A stretch of 64,000 bases of DNA from NCBI GenBank assembly GCA_036275915.1, contig DASUCV010000004.1, forward strand, positions 513,238 to 577,237. Reading direction: 5' to 3'. Shown here piece by piece: positions 39,592-49,337 of this stretch. The stretch is from Candidatus Polarisedimenticolaceae bacterium (lineage in GTDB: Bacteria; Acidobacteriota; Polarisedimenticolia; Polarisedimenticolales; DASRJG01). The number at the start of each line of letters is the position of its first letter. Position 1 is the stretch's first letter. The position numbers were made by a program, and so were the translations under genes. The notes under the pieces were generated by a model that made no database searches, had not been told where the DNA came from, and saw nothing but the letters and a program-made list of their open reading frames with translations.

Positions 39592-42500
39592 TCAATGTCT
39601 CGCGAACCCACCTTGGAACGTGGACTTCGGGACGATGTCGAAGAGATTGAGCGGTGTGCCCTCCTTGACCCGGCAACCGTCGCACGTTTGACCGTTCCGG
39701 GTCACCTCGAGGGACGGGTACGAGTTCCGCACACCCTTGAAAGTCACGGAGTCCTGCGTGGCCTTCACCGTGAAGTTTAGGTTGATGGATGGACCGCCGA
39801 TGACCGAGTTCTTGAGGCCCGCACCGATGGATACCGAATCGCCCCCCGCGGTCACGACGAGCTCGTTCCCTTTGCCCAGCGGAAGCGGCGCGGTCTTGTC
39901 ACTGCCGTTCGCCAAGCTCGAGGGGTTGACCTTCATGCTGCCGACCCCTTGGTCGAAGTTGAGAGAGAAGATCGCCCGTGAGTTGTCGTCGTTGGGGCCG
40001 TTGTCGAAGCCACGGTTGTCGCCCTTCAGCACCAACGCCGATTTCGTCGCGATGAACAACTCGACCCGGACCGTCCCCGCGCCGGGTTCCTTGGGAATCG
40101 AGAAGATGTAGATCGGGATGCCGTTCTTGTCGACGACCGTCGCGACCGGCTGGTTCCCGTTGGTCGCGGGAGACGCGGTCCGTGTCGCGTCCGCCGCCGC
40201 GGTCGCGAACTCCTGAGCGTGATCTTCGTCGGGGCGCCTGCGCTCGATTTCGGCGTCTCTGAAACCGGTCGGGTCGATCCGGTTGATCGGGTCGTTGCCG
40301 GCGTAAGCGTACGGGTTCAGGCTCACGACGCGATGATCCGGGATCGTCGGATCGGGCGAGATGAAGTTCGCGAGCGCGGGGTCGTAGGAGCGGGCGCCGA
40401 TCTGCATGAGGCCGCTTTCGTCCTCCCTCTCCCCCGTGAATCCGCGCGTCTCCGTGTGCGGGTAACCGAGCACGTTGCGGTCGCCCTCGGGCGAATACGA
40501 CTGGTTCCAGACCGGGTCGCCCGTCGGGCCGGTGATCGATTGGAGCGTTCCGAGCACGTCGGTCGCGAGCCAGAAGGCCTGGCCGCCCTTCTTCTTCGCG
40601 ACGAGGACGTCACCGAGGTGGAAGTACTTCGTCGTCTCGCTCCCCACGATCTCGTAGTCTTCCTCTGGGTAGACTGTGACCTCGGTCGAGTTCGTCGTGA
40701 GCCAGCGGGTCTTACGGATGCGGCGTCCGTCGGCGTCGTACTCGAGATCGAGAGCGCCCACGTACGTCCCGGGAGGGCTGACGCGCGTCGGCAGGTTGTC
40801 GCCTCCCCACGTGATCACCTGGCCGGGGCGCGAAATCTGGTTGCCGTTCCGGTCGTAGCCGTACGCATCGGAGCCCACGGCGCTCACCGCGTGCGAACGC
40901 CATCCGCCCGAGTTCGACGGCGACTGGTAGACGTAGCTCCCCGTCCTGAGCGAGTTCGTCACGACGTTTCCGGTGTCGCTGTACGTGAGGATCTGGTCGT
41001 AGGCCGACGACGACAAGCTGTGCGCCCCTTGCAGCCAATGGTTCGGCGTGTAGTCGTACGTCCAGCCACCGCGATAGGCCAGGCTGTCGACCCGGGTGAT
41101 CTTCCCCTCGTGGTCGTGCTGGTAGACGAGGTCCTGCACGACGAGCGCCGGGATCGCCTGGCAGCAGACCTCGGAGTTGGGATAGCAGATCGGATCGTCC
41201 GGACACGGCGTGTCGATCATGCACATGTTCCTGTGCGGAGCGTAGAGCTGGCAGCTCTGCGACGGGGGCTTCTCGACGTGGCTCGTGTTCAGCCAGTGAC
41301 GCGCCGGATCGAAGGTGCGTACGGCCGTCGTATTGTTGAGGTCGTACCACGAGAGCGGCTTGCCCCAGGCCGTCCATTGAACGCCGGAGACGTACCCCGG
41401 TAGGGAGACGACACGGCCGCCGTCGTCGTAGAGGATCGGGTTCCCCACGGTGCCGAGCACGTCGCCGTCCGGGAAGGTGCGCCAGAGCAGACGGTCGCCG
41501 AGATCGAAACCCGACTGGAAGGTGTAGCTGGTGCCACCGATCGTCCGGACCTTGTTGACGGGACGACCCGCGAGGTCGAAGTCGAACGTCTCGCTCCCCG
41601 TGATGTCGGTCGTCCGCGTGAGCCGGCCGACGTTGAAGTAGCCGGTGCGCGGCTGATCGTAGCTCCACGTCACGATGGCCTGGCCGGCCGCTCCCTTCCG
41701 CGTCGTCTTCGATGTCTTTCGCTGGATCGCGTCGTAGGCGAACTCGGTGATCTGCCCCGGCGACATCGCGTCGGTCACCCGGAGGAGCGGGCCGTTGTCG
41801 TAATACTCGTAAGTCCAGACGCCGCGATCGGGGTGCTGCTCCTGGATCACCCGGCCGAGACTGTCTCGCTGGCTGACGAAGCGGGTCATCGAGGCGTCGT
41901 ACGTCTCAGTCCGTTGCGGGAAGTTCATGTACTGCGTCTCGATCGTTCCACCGCCGGCCCTCGGCTCGAAGTGCTGCGTCACCTTGCCGAAGCCGTTGAA
42001 TACGTCGGCGACCGCGTGGCCCTCCTCGTCGGTGCGTGTCGTGGTCGAGGTGCCGTTGCGGTCGGCGTAGGCGACCGTGACGACACTGCCGTCCGGGTGC
42101 TGACCGCGCGTCAAACGGCCCCAGGCGTCGTAGGTGCGCGTCGTCGTCTGGGCGGTCTCGTTGGCGTAGCGCGCGTCGGTCGTCGTCTCGACGTTCCCCC
42201 GGGCGTCGTATCCCGTCGTCGTCACGATCTCCTGTGACGTCGTGGGACCGCTCCGCCGCACCTTCCACTCACGGCCGAGTCCGTCGAAGTGCTTCTGCAC
42301 GTACAGATTCGTCGCGTTCGGCCCCGGAGACTCCGTGCGAACGTACTGGCTCTCCGGATTCGTGGCGCTGAAGGCGTAGGTGAAGAGGTCGAAGCGGCCG
42401 CCGGGATGATCGATCCGCGCGGGCCGGCAGAAGGCATCGAAGCTGTTGTTCGTCACCCCGCCGTTCGGATCGGTGGCCGTGCGTGCCAGACCGCAGACCC

Positions 42501-45500
42501 GGTCGAGATTGCCGAACGTCACCGTCTGATTCAGCGCGTTGATCTGACTCGCGACGATCACATGGTCATCCGAGTCGTAGGTGGTGGTCGTGGGGTTGCC
42601 GAGGGCGTCGTACACGCGGGTCTTGTTGCCGTACGAGTCGAATTCGTACTTCTCGACGACGTACTTCGAGACCGGGAGGTTCAGCCACTGCGCCTTCGCG
42701 GTGAGATCGCCCTTCTGGGGCGTGGAGTCCCATCCCGTCGAGCCGTCTCCCGGGGTGGTGCCGTCGTAGAAGTAGTTCTCCTGCTCGAGAATCGCTCCTC
42801 CCGGGCTCGTCCCTGACGTCGTCACCTTGCGCACGGGCTTGCCGACGACGTAGTAGTCGCCGTTCGGCACCGACGGGAAGACGTAGTCGACCGTGTTCTC
42901 CTCGCCGTCGGCGGCGTCCCAGTCGCCGTACGAGCGTTGCTCGGTGAGATTGCCGAACCCGAGGCGGAGCCTGAGGCGTCCGTCGGCCACGCACGCCAAG
43001 TTGGGGTTGATGACGTCGTACTGCATTTCCGAGCGCGTGCGCCGGCCGTACGCACAGAGGCTTCCGGCCGCCCACGGATTCGGGCATGCATTGCCGGAGC
43101 CGTCGTAATCGGTCGTCGTGATTCCGGTCTGGAGCGCGACGAACGGCGCGACGTCGTCCGTCTGATCGCCGTCGCAGACGCCTCCTTGTGCGCCCAGGCC
43201 GCCGAGGTAGTACTCGTGCTGCTCTTCGCGCAGAAGGACACCGCCGAGATCCGGGTCGGAGCGGAAGAGCTGTTCCTTGTCGATCAGGCTGGTCGGCGCA
43301 CGGTAGTCCTGGACGAACCACGTGCGCTTGAACGGCTGGACCACGCCGTCGGACGCCGTCAGGGGCAGCCCGGCCGTCACCGACCGGAACCCCAGGAACC
43401 GGCGCTGGGTCTTGTCGAATCGCCCGCCGTCGTATCTGAAGGTGGTGTGCGCCGACTGGCCCCGTCCGTCTTCCACGGTGGTGGAATCGACCGTCTGCTG
43501 CAGCGGCGGGCCGTCGACGTTCTTCCATCGGGACGACGGCGTGTAGGTCACGGTGATCTTCCCGCCCTGACCGTTCGTGGCGGTGCTCAGAAGATCGGGG
43601 GGCGATCCTGAAGACAGGTACACCTGGACCGGGCTGCTCTGCGTATCGATCAGGTCGTCTTTCCCGTCGCCGTTGACGTCGGCGGTGAGGCCGCAGTCGA
43701 ACCGGTAGCCGCTCGCCGCACCGATGGAGTTGCTGAAGTTGATCGATGTCGACGAGAACCCCTCCGACAGGTAGACGTTGGCATTCGAGCCGATGCCCGT
43801 GTTGAAGCCGATGTCGGTGCGGCCATCGCCGTTGTAATCGCCGAGCGGGACCCAGCCCGGGTCGAAGAACGAATACTCGTTGTTGTAGATGTAGATCTGA
43901 GGCCCGGTGATCGGCGCCGCGAAGAACCCGTCCGCGCCATGCGAGAGGTGGACGGTGACGTTCGCCAGCGTCGACTCGAACGGAGGCGAATTCCCGTGCA
44001 CGACCATGATGTCGGTCATCCCGTCGCCGTTGAAATCCCCGAATCTGACGCGCTGGTCGTCCTGAATGTTCCCGGCGGAGACGATGAACGGCTGCCGCCG
44101 GTACGGGATCGCCGGCCCCCGTGTGGGAAACGCCGTGAAGCCGCCGGTGAAGCTCGCTCCGGCCGGCTCGAGGCCGGACTGGTAGATGCTCATCGGTACC
44201 GCCGGGCGCGCGATCCCGCCGGCCTGGGTGTCGTCGCCTTCGATCACGGCGACGTCCGTGCGCCCGTCACCGTTGAAATCGGCGTACTTGATTCGCCGCA
44301 CCGAGTACAGCGGGTCGCCGTCGAGGCCGTAGGTCACCGAGTGAGTCGGGCCGTTCGTGTGGACCCAGGTCAAGGAGCCGTTGACGATGCGCGCGAGGAC
44401 GATGTCGATCGGCTTCGTGTCGGTGCACGGGGTCGGGTAGACGGCGGTGCACTGGCCCTGCGTCACGGCGAAGTCGGTGAGCCCATCGCCGTCGAAGTCG
44501 CCGTTCTGATAGCGCGCGAGATCGGCCTGCCGCAGGTACTGATTCGTGCTCCCGTCGATGGTGTGGTTGAAGCCGGGGACGTAGGTCCAGCCCTTGAAGT
44601 TGTCGGTCACCGGATCGCGTCCCTGCGAGAGGTAGATCCGCACCGGCTCCGAGGAGCCGAGGGATGTCAGCACCGCGAGGTCGGTCTTCCCGTCTCCGTT
44701 GAAATCCCCGAATCTCCACCGCGAGGCGTCGAGGTTCCAGTACGGTACGGCGATGAGGACCGGCGGCTTGAAGGTCCCATCGCAGTTCGACAGGAAGACT
44801 CGTGGGAAGAACGAGCCGGTCGGAGAGCGGTCGATGAGATCGGCGCACTTGTCCCCGTCGAAGTCTCCCGAGAGGAGCGGCCCGCCGTTGGCAGCGCAGT
44901 AGATGCCGTTGACCGTGCCCGAGCTGATCGCGGTGGTCAGCGTGGGCTGCGTCGCGCCGGTATAGGAAAAGCTCCGGGTCGGGAGCGCGCTCGCGCCTGC
45001 GGTGTTCGGCGTCCCGTCGGCCTTGAGGGTCGTGTCGGTCCCGTACTCCAGAACCGTCCCGATCACCGAGCGGCGCGTGGCCGTCGGCTCGTCGACGAAC
45101 GTCTTGTAGGTCAGGACGTACGCGCGGAAGACCTTGTCGCCGGTCCCGTCGTTGACCTTCACAATGACGTACTTGAGACGCTTCGTCGTCCGGCCCAGCA
45201 TGATCTGAAGATTTCCGCACGACGTGCAGCCGCCGTGGACCGGCTGACCGGTCGCGAACAGGATCGTATCGGGGCGCGTCTCGCGGAGGATCGAGATCGT
45301 CACGTTGCGGTAGCGAATCGCGCTGGGATAGCAGTCCGCGTTGATCTGATCGCCGTTGAAACCGGGCTGGGTCTCGCACGTCCAGTCGTAATACACCATG
45401 TTCCCGTGGCGATCGGTCTTGCTCGCGAGGTACCAGCGGAAGACCGAGCCATAGTCGGAGAAGAGGTGGCCCGGACCACCGTAGACCTTCTTCACGCCGT

Positions 45501-46059
45501 CCTTGTCCCAGACCATCCACGTGTCGGTCGTCGGGGTCGGGTCGCGGCGGATTTTCACGAATGTCTCGTGCCGGGTCGCGTAGGACAGGGCTTGCGGGGT
45601 CGCGTCGGTCGAATCCGGCGCCGTCGGGTCCTCCGTCGGCGGATCGGAGAGACCTCCGTCCGGTGGAGGATCGCCGGCGTCGAGCGACGTCGGGACGTTC
45701 GTGAAGTTGCAGCTCGGGCTGAGCGACTGCGTGTCGCACTGGACGATCGGATCGCCGCCGAGCGCGTTGTTCTCGTAGAGAGACTGGTGCGGGCGCTGAA
45801 CGTAATCGACGCCCGCGAGCGCCCAGCCCACGCCGGCGAACCCGTTGCCGCGCGACGAGTCGTACTCGAGGGCGAGGGACGGCTCGATGCCATGGAACGG
45901 TGGCACCGCGATGTCGACCTTGTCCCCGTACGAGCCGGCGAAGCGCGCGACCTCGCCCAAGCTCTGACCGGACTTCTCCTGCTGCGCGAGCGCGACGCGC
46001 GGAGCGCCGGACGCCAGCAACAGCACGATCGGGATGCCCCAGCCTGACCTGGCTCTCAT
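39592..46059 (-). CDS. Giant exported SpvB/VCBS/RHS (YD-repeat) protein
   Basis: A 2155-aa protein; the ATG is preceded by GGGGGAGG. A Sec signal (1-26) is followed by an SpvB-like N-terminus (DIAVPPFHGIEPSLALEYDS, GFAGVGWALAGVDYVQRP). Seven FG-GAP/VCBS calcium-type motifs (e.g. DFNGDGKTDLAV, DYNGDGRTDIGF) lie at about 395-800. A TcdB-middle-like stretch is near 850-895, and YD repeats run from about 1140. The RHS core GFTGEREDESGLMQIGARSY is near 1870, ending DPTGF near 1930. The last ~225 residues are a unique beta-rich region with no recognised toxin motif. A Cys-rich insert (six Cys in about 30 residues) lies near 1600. RHS shells encapsulate a C-terminal effector; secretion by Sec is unlike type VI effectors. 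No immunity gene lies downstream. Confidence 0.93.
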   Translation of the reverse strand: MRARSGWGIPIVLLLASGAPRVALAQQEKSGQSLGEVARFAGSYGDKVDIAVPPFHGIEPSLALEYDSSRGNGFAGVGWALAGVDYVQRPHQSLYENNALGGDPIVQCDTQSLSPSCNFTNVPTSLDAGDPPPDGGLSDPPTEDPTAPDSTDATPQALSYATRHETFVKIRRDPTPTTDTWMVWDKDGVKKVYGGPGHLFSDYGSVFRWYLASKTDRHGNMVYYDWTCETQPGFNGDQINADCYPSAIRYRNVTISILRETRPDTILFATGQPVHGGCTSCGNLQIMLGRTTKRLKYVIVKVNDGTGDKVFRAYVLTYKTFVDEPTATRRSVIGTVLEYGTDTTLKADGTPNTAGASALPTRSFSYTGATQPTLTTAISSGTVNGIYCAANGGPLLSGDFDGDKCADLIDRSPTGSFFPRVFLSNCDGTFKPPVLIAVPYWNLDASRWRFGDFNGDGKTDLAVLTSLGSSEPVRIYLSQGRDPVTDNFKGWTYVPGFNHTIDGSTNQYLRQADLARYQNGDFDGDGLTDFAVTQGQCTAVYPTPCTDTKPIDIVLARIVNGSLTWVHTNGPTHSVTYGLDGDPLYSVRRIKYADFNGDGRTDVAVIEGDDTQAGGIARPAVPMSIYQSGLEPAGASFTGGFTAFPTRGPAIPYRRQPFIVSAGNIQDDQRVRFGDFNGDGMTDIMVVHGNSPPFESTLANVTVHLSHGADGFFAAPITGPQIYIYNNEYSFFDPGWVPLGDYNGDGRTDIGFNTGIGSNANVYLSEGFSSTSINFSNSIGAASGYRFDCGLTADVNGDGKDDLIDTQSSPVQVYLSSGSPPDLLSTATNGQGGKITVTYTPSSRWKNVDGPPLQQTVDSTTVEDGRGQSAHTTFRYDGGRFDKTQRRFLGFRSVTAGLPLTASDGVVQPFKRTWFVQDYRAPTSLIDKEQLFRSDPDLGGVLLREEQHEYYLGGLGAQGGVCDGDQTDDVAPFVALQTGITTTDYDGSGNACPNPWAAGSLCAYGRRTRSEMQYDVINPNLACVADGRLRLRLGFGNLTEQRSYGDWDAADGEENTVDYVFPSVPNGDYYVVGKPVRKVTTSGTSPGGAILEQENYFYDGTTPGDGSTGWDSTPQKGDLTAKAQWLNLPVSKYVVEKYEFDSYGNKTRVYDALGNPTTTTYDSDDHVIVASQINALNQTVTFGNLDRVCGLARTATDPNGGVTNNSFDAFCRPARIDHPGGRFDLFTYAFSATNPESQYVRTESPGPNATNLYVQKHFDGLGREWKVRRSGPTTSQEIVTTTGYDARGNVETTTDARYANETAQTTTRTYDAWGRLTRGQHPDGSVVTVAYADRNGTSTTTRTDEEGHAVADVFNGFGKVTQHFEPRAGGGTIETQYMNFPQRTETYDASMTRFVSQRDSLGRVIQEQHPDRGVWTYEYYDNGPLLRVTDAMSPGQITEFAYDAIQRKTSKTTRKGAAGQAIVTWSYDQPRTGYFNVGRLTRTTDITGSETFDFDLAGRPVNKVRTIGGTSYTFQSGFDLGDRLLWRTFPDGDVLGTVGNPILYDDGGRVVSLPGYVSGVQWTAWGKPLSWYDLNNTTAVRTFDPARHWLNTSHVEKPPSQSCQLYAPHRNMCMIDTPCPDDPICYPNSEVCCQAIPALVVQDLVYQHDHEGKITRVDSLAYRGGWTYDYTPNHWLQGAHSLSSSAYDQILTYSDTGNVVTNSLRTGSYVYQSPSNSGGWRSHAVSAVGSDAYGYDRNGNQISRPGQVITWGGDNLPTRVSPPGTYVGALDLEYDADGRRIRKTRWLTTNSTEVTVYPEEDYEIVGSETTKYFHLGDVLVAKKKGGQAFWLATDVLGTLQSITGPTGDPVWNQSYSPEGDRNVLGYPHTETRGFTGEREDESGLMQIGARSYDPALANFISPDPTIPDHRVVSLNPYAYAGNDPINRIDPTGFRDAEIERRRPDEDHAQEFATAAADATRTASPATNGNQPVATVVDKNGIPIYIFSIPKEPGAGTVRVELFIATKSALVLKGDNRGFDNGPNDDNSRAIFSLNFDQGVGSMKVNPSSLANGSDKTAPLPLGKGNELVVTAGGDSVSIGAGLKNSVIGGPSINLNFTVKATQDSVTFKGVRNSYPSLEVTRNGQTCDGCRVKEGTPLNLFDIVPKSTFQGGFARH

Positions 46060-46187
46060 TCGTCCTCCCCCCTTCGGCCCGTCGCATGCGGCCGCGTTCA
46101 ACGATGAGTCGTGGGACGAGGTCCGATCTGACGCCGGAGGTCGCGAACTTGTTGCCGGACGATCCGCGTGCGCGTAAGAAGGGCCCG
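46060..46187. promoter_or_regulatory. Shared upstream region of the divergent RHS and CHAT genes
   Basis: 128 bp separate the two start codons, so promoters of both must lie here. GAACTT at 46144-46149 on the plus strand resembles an ECF-type -35 element upstream of the CHAT gene, and TTGAAC on the minus strand upstream of RHS is similar. No convincing matching -10 elements were found, so ECF control is only suspected. Confidence 0.35.
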
Positions 46188-48653
46188 ATGCGTTTGCGGA
46201 TCCTGGTGGCCCTCGTCCTCGCCGTCGGCTCGACCGCGTGGGCCGCATCCGGGCGGCGCTCGGGGTTCGTCGATCTCGAGGCGACCTCGACGTCGAGCGC
46301 GGCGCTGGAGTCGCTGGTCGCCGAGCAACGCTTTGCGGAAGCGTTCGACCGGGCGATCGCCGAGCTCGAGGAGTCGGACCGCCGATGGGGCGCCACACAT
46401 CCGAATACGCTCCTGGCGCTCCACAGGGTCGGGGTCGTCGCTCATCTCGCCGGCGACCAGGCGACGGCAGACGACGTGCTGGGCGCGGTGATCGATGCAC
46501 GCCGACGCGTTCTTCCGCAAGGCGATCCGGCGATCGTGGAATCGCTGCTCAGGCGCGGCCGCGCGGCGCGGTTCCGCGGCGATCGGGCCCGAGCGCACTC
46601 GCTCTACGACGAGGCCGACGCGCTGCTCGCCGCACGGAAAGAAGGGCACCCGGCCCTCCAGGCGGAGCTCCTTCAGCTCCGCGCCGATTGGATGCGGGGC
46701 GAGGACGACGCTCCCTCGGTCGACCTCTACGAGCGAGCCCTCGCCCTTCGGAGAATCGCCGCCCCCGAGGCCTCGTTCGCGATCGCGGACAACGAGACGT
46801 GGCTGGCGTGGACCCTCGCCCATGCCCGCCGGCGTGGTGAAGCCCAGCCCTATGCCGAGGACGCTTTGCGGCGCCTCGAGGCGCTCGGGCTCTCCCACCA
46901 TGCGCTCCGCGCGACGCTCGAGGAGATCGTCGCCGACCGACTCACGCTGGAAGGGCGGAACGCCGAGGCGGAGGCCCGCTACCGGGTCGCCGCGGACGTC
47001 TGCGTCTCTCTCCGCCGCCGGCAACTCGGCGGCTATTCGCGGCGCGTGTTCCCGCTCGACAGCTTCGATGCCTTGGCCATCGCGGCCCTCGCCCGCGGCG
47101 ATGGAGAGAAGGCGTGGCAGCTCGCCGAAACCGGGCGAGGCGCGACGCACGTGGATTTCGCGACGCTCGGGGCGTGGCCGCGCCTCGACCCTCGAGGGTT
47201 CAAGAGCTGGACCTATGAGCGGCGGCGGCTTGACGACGTGCGCAAGCGTCTCATCATGTCGTCGGGCGGAGCGCCGGCCTGGAACGCGGCGACCGCGCCG
47301 ACATTCCTCGTCGACCTGTCGCTTCGAGCCAAGATCGCGCACATGTCGCAGCGCTTCCTCGAGATCCATCGCCCCGCCGCCCCGTCGCTCGAGCGGGTCC
47401 AACGGCTCCTTCGTCCGAACGACGCACTCGTCGGCTGGGTCGAACGGCGCCTGGGGGGAACTCCGCTCGACTCCGTCGGGCCGGACCGGTCCGAGTCCGC
47501 CGCGTTCGTCGTGCGCGCGACGGGGCCGGTGGCCTGGGTCCCGCTGTGGCGGCACGCGAGCCCGGCGTCCGACCAAGTCATGCGCGGAGCGTGGGGGCCG
47601 CTCTTCGCCGTCCTCAACCGCGCCGCGGCGTGGCCGACCCGCGTCTCCGAGGATCCGCAGATCGGCGAGTGGATGCGCTCGTGGTCGCGCTGGAATCTGG
47701 ACCCGGTCCTTCCGTCGCTCCGCGGAGTCGACCATGTCGTCATCGAGCGCTTGATCGAGCCGATCGATCTGGCGGTGCTCGCGAATGGGAGGCTCTTCGG
47801 CGATGTTTTCGACGTCTCGTATGCGCCTTCGGCTCTGACGCTGTCGCTGCTCGCCGACGACGAGCCCAAGGGTCGCTCCGCGAAGCTCGGGCCCGTCTTG
47901 GCCGTTGCCGGTCCCACGGATTCTTCGCTGGACACGCGCGTCGACCAGCTCGTCGGCATGGCGGACGCTCCGAGCGCGCACCGCGGCGGCAGGTCAGCCT
48001 ACCGGCGCGGAGAAACCGCCCTGAGCGCGCTTCCCAAGCTTCACTATGCCGCCCTCGAGACACGCAGCATCGCCTCTGAATTCGACGACGCGACGGTGCT
48101 GGAAGGAGACCGGACGGCGACGACGATCGGACGCCTCGCCGCCCTGGACCGCCTCGCGTCGTATCGGGTCCTGCATTTCGCGACGCACACGCTCACCGAT
48201 GGAGCGCCCGAGCGCTGCGCGCTGGCACTGTCGGAAGGCGCCGGCGACGATCCCGGCGTTCTCGAGGTCGAGGACATCGTGCTCGGTTGGCGGCTCGATG
48301 CCGATCTCATCACGCTCTCGGGTTGCGAGACGCTGCGCGCGGCCGGCGCCGCGCGCGGTGAGCCGTACGGGTTCACGCCGGCGCTGTTCGCGGCCGGCGC
48401 CAAGCGCGTTCTGTCGAGCCTCTGGCCGGTCGACGATCGCGCCACGACGATCCTGATGAGCCGCTTCTACGAGAACTACACCGGCCGGTATCAGGACCGC
48501 AGGCTCGGCGCGACCGGCGTGCCCATGGAGGCCTCACGCGCGCTGCGCGAGGCGCGGAGCTACGTGCGCACCCTCACCGATGCGACGGGCGCGCACCCTT
48601 ACGCGCATCCGGTGTACTGGGCCGGCTTCTTCCTCCTCGGCCTTCCTCACTGA
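46188..48653 (+). CDS. Exported TPR-CHAT (caspase-like) protein
   Basis: An 821-aa protein. The ATG at 46188 is chosen because it opens a clear signal peptide (LRILVALVLAVGSTAWAASG). Residues about 40-330 are helical TPR-like repeats (e.g. LLALHRVGVVAHLAGDQATA, NAEAEARYRVAADVCVSL). The C-terminal CHAT domain (about 470-820) has the catalytic His in VLHFATHTL (near 665) and the catalytic Cys in TLSGCETLRAAG (near 713), then FAAGAKRVLSSLWPVDD. CHAT proteins are Cys proteases of the caspase/separase clan. Export of one is notable. It is divergent from the RHS gene and ends 3 bp from the convergent anti-sigma gene. A role in processing either partner is inference. Confidence 0.92.
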   Translation: MRLRILVALVLAVGSTAWAASGRRSGFVDLEATSTSSAALESLVAEQRFAEAFDRAIAELEESDRRWGATHPNTLLALHRVGVVAHLAGDQATADDVLGAVIDARRRVLPQGDPAIVESLLRRGRAARFRGDRARAHSLYDEADALLAARKEGHPALQAELLQLRADWMRGEDDAPSVDLYERALALRRIAAPEASFAIADNETWLAWTLAHARRRGEAQPYAEDALRRLEALGLSHHALRATLEEIVADRLTLEGRNAEAEARYRVAADVCVSLRRRQLGGYSRRVFPLDSFDALAIAALARGDGEKAWQLAETGRGATHVDFATLGAWPRLDPRGFKSWTYERRRLDDVRKRLIMSSGGAPAWNAATAPTFLVDLSLRAKIAHMSQRFLEIHRPAAPSLERVQRLLRPNDALVGWVERRLGGTPLDSVGPDRSESAAFVVRATGPVAWVPLWRHASPASDQVMRGAWGPLFAVLNRAAAWPTRVSEDPQIGEWMRSWSRWNLDPVLPSLRGVDHVVIERLIEPIDLAVLANGRLFGDVFDVSYAPSALTLSLLADDEPKGRSAKLGPVLAVAGPTDSSLDTRVDQLVGMADAPSAHRGGRSAYRRGETALSALPKLHYAALETRSIASEFDDATVLEGDRTATTIGRLAALDRLASYRVLHFATHTLTDGAPERCALALSEGAGDDPGVLEVEDIVLGWRLDADLITLSGCETLRAAGAARGEPYGFTPALFAAGAKRVLSSLWPVDDRATTILMSRFYENYTGRYQDRRLGATGVPMEASRALREARSYVRTLTDATGAHPYAHPVYWAGFFLLGLPH

Positions 48654-48656
48654 AGA

Positions 48657-49337
48657 TCACGGACGCACGTACCGCTCCGCCTCTTTCGAGAACTCGCCCG
48701 GCCGCGCCGCCAGCTCGGCCGCGAGACGTCTCGCGTCGTCGCCGCGCGAGAGCGCGAGGAGCGCGCCCAGCTCGATCCACTTCGCACGATCGCGGTAGGG
48801 TTGCGGCAGCGAGTCGACCTCCAGCGCCTCGAGCGTCGCGAGCGCGCCCGGCGCGTCGCCACGATGCAGCGCGGCGCTGGCGTACAGGAGCTTGAGCGGA
48901 TCCTGGGTCTCGGGAATCGTCCGGTCCCGGAGAAGCCCGATGACGCGTGCCGCGTCGTGCCGCGCGTACGCCTCGGCCGCCTCGGCGAAGACGGCGTCGT
49001 CGCCGAGCGGCCGGCCGGCGCGGAGGGCAACGGTGTCGTTCTCGACCGGGAGCCAGTATTCCGCCGGCCCCGGAGCCTTCGCGACACGCAGCAGCGGGAA
49101 GAGGACGATCCCGATCAACGCCGCGGCGGCAAGCCCGATCGCGACGCGCACGCGGGCTCGTCGTAAACCGACCGGCGGCGCGAGATTCGATCGCTCGAGC
49201 TCGCCGCAGATGTCGCGGAAGCGGCTCTCGCACGCGCCGCAGCTCCGAACATGCGCAAGCAGCGGCTCCGCCAGGGAGCGCTCCACGAGACCCGCCGCCA
49301 GATCGAGCAGGCGATCCTCCGACAGATGCCCGTTCAT
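48657..49337 (-). CDS. Transmembrane zinc-finger anti-sigma factor with periplasmic TPR-like domain
   Basis: A 226-aa protein. The N-terminal zf-HC2 type motif uses H4, H29, C33 and C36 (LAHVRSCGACESRF), the usual sigma-binding anti-sigma domain. One membrane helix lies at 64-84 (VAIGLAAAALIGIVLFPLL). The outer part (about 90-226) has helical repeats (FAEAAEAYARHDAARVIGLL, PLKLLYASAALHRGDAPGAL), like the exported CHAT protein opposite. Its start overlaps the sigma gene stop by ATGA, so sigma and anti-sigma are made together. Sigma release would need loss or cleavage of this protein. Confidence 0.9.
   Translation of the reverse strand: MNGHLSEDRLLDLAAGLVERSLAEPLLAHVRSCGACESRFRDICGELERSNLAPPVGLRRARVRVAIGLAAAALIGIVLFPLLRVAKAPGPAEYWLPVENDTVALRAGRPLGDDAVFAEAAEAYARHDAARVIGLLRDRTIPETQDPLKLLYASAALHRGDAPGALATLEALEVDSLPQPYRDRAKWIELGALLALSRGDDARRLAAELAARPGEFSKEAERYVRP

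Noticed and set aside
39592..46059. RHS protein as a type VI secretion effector
   Set aside because: It has a Sec signal peptide and an SpvB/VCBS N-terminus; no PAAR, VgrG or chaperone gene is adjacent.
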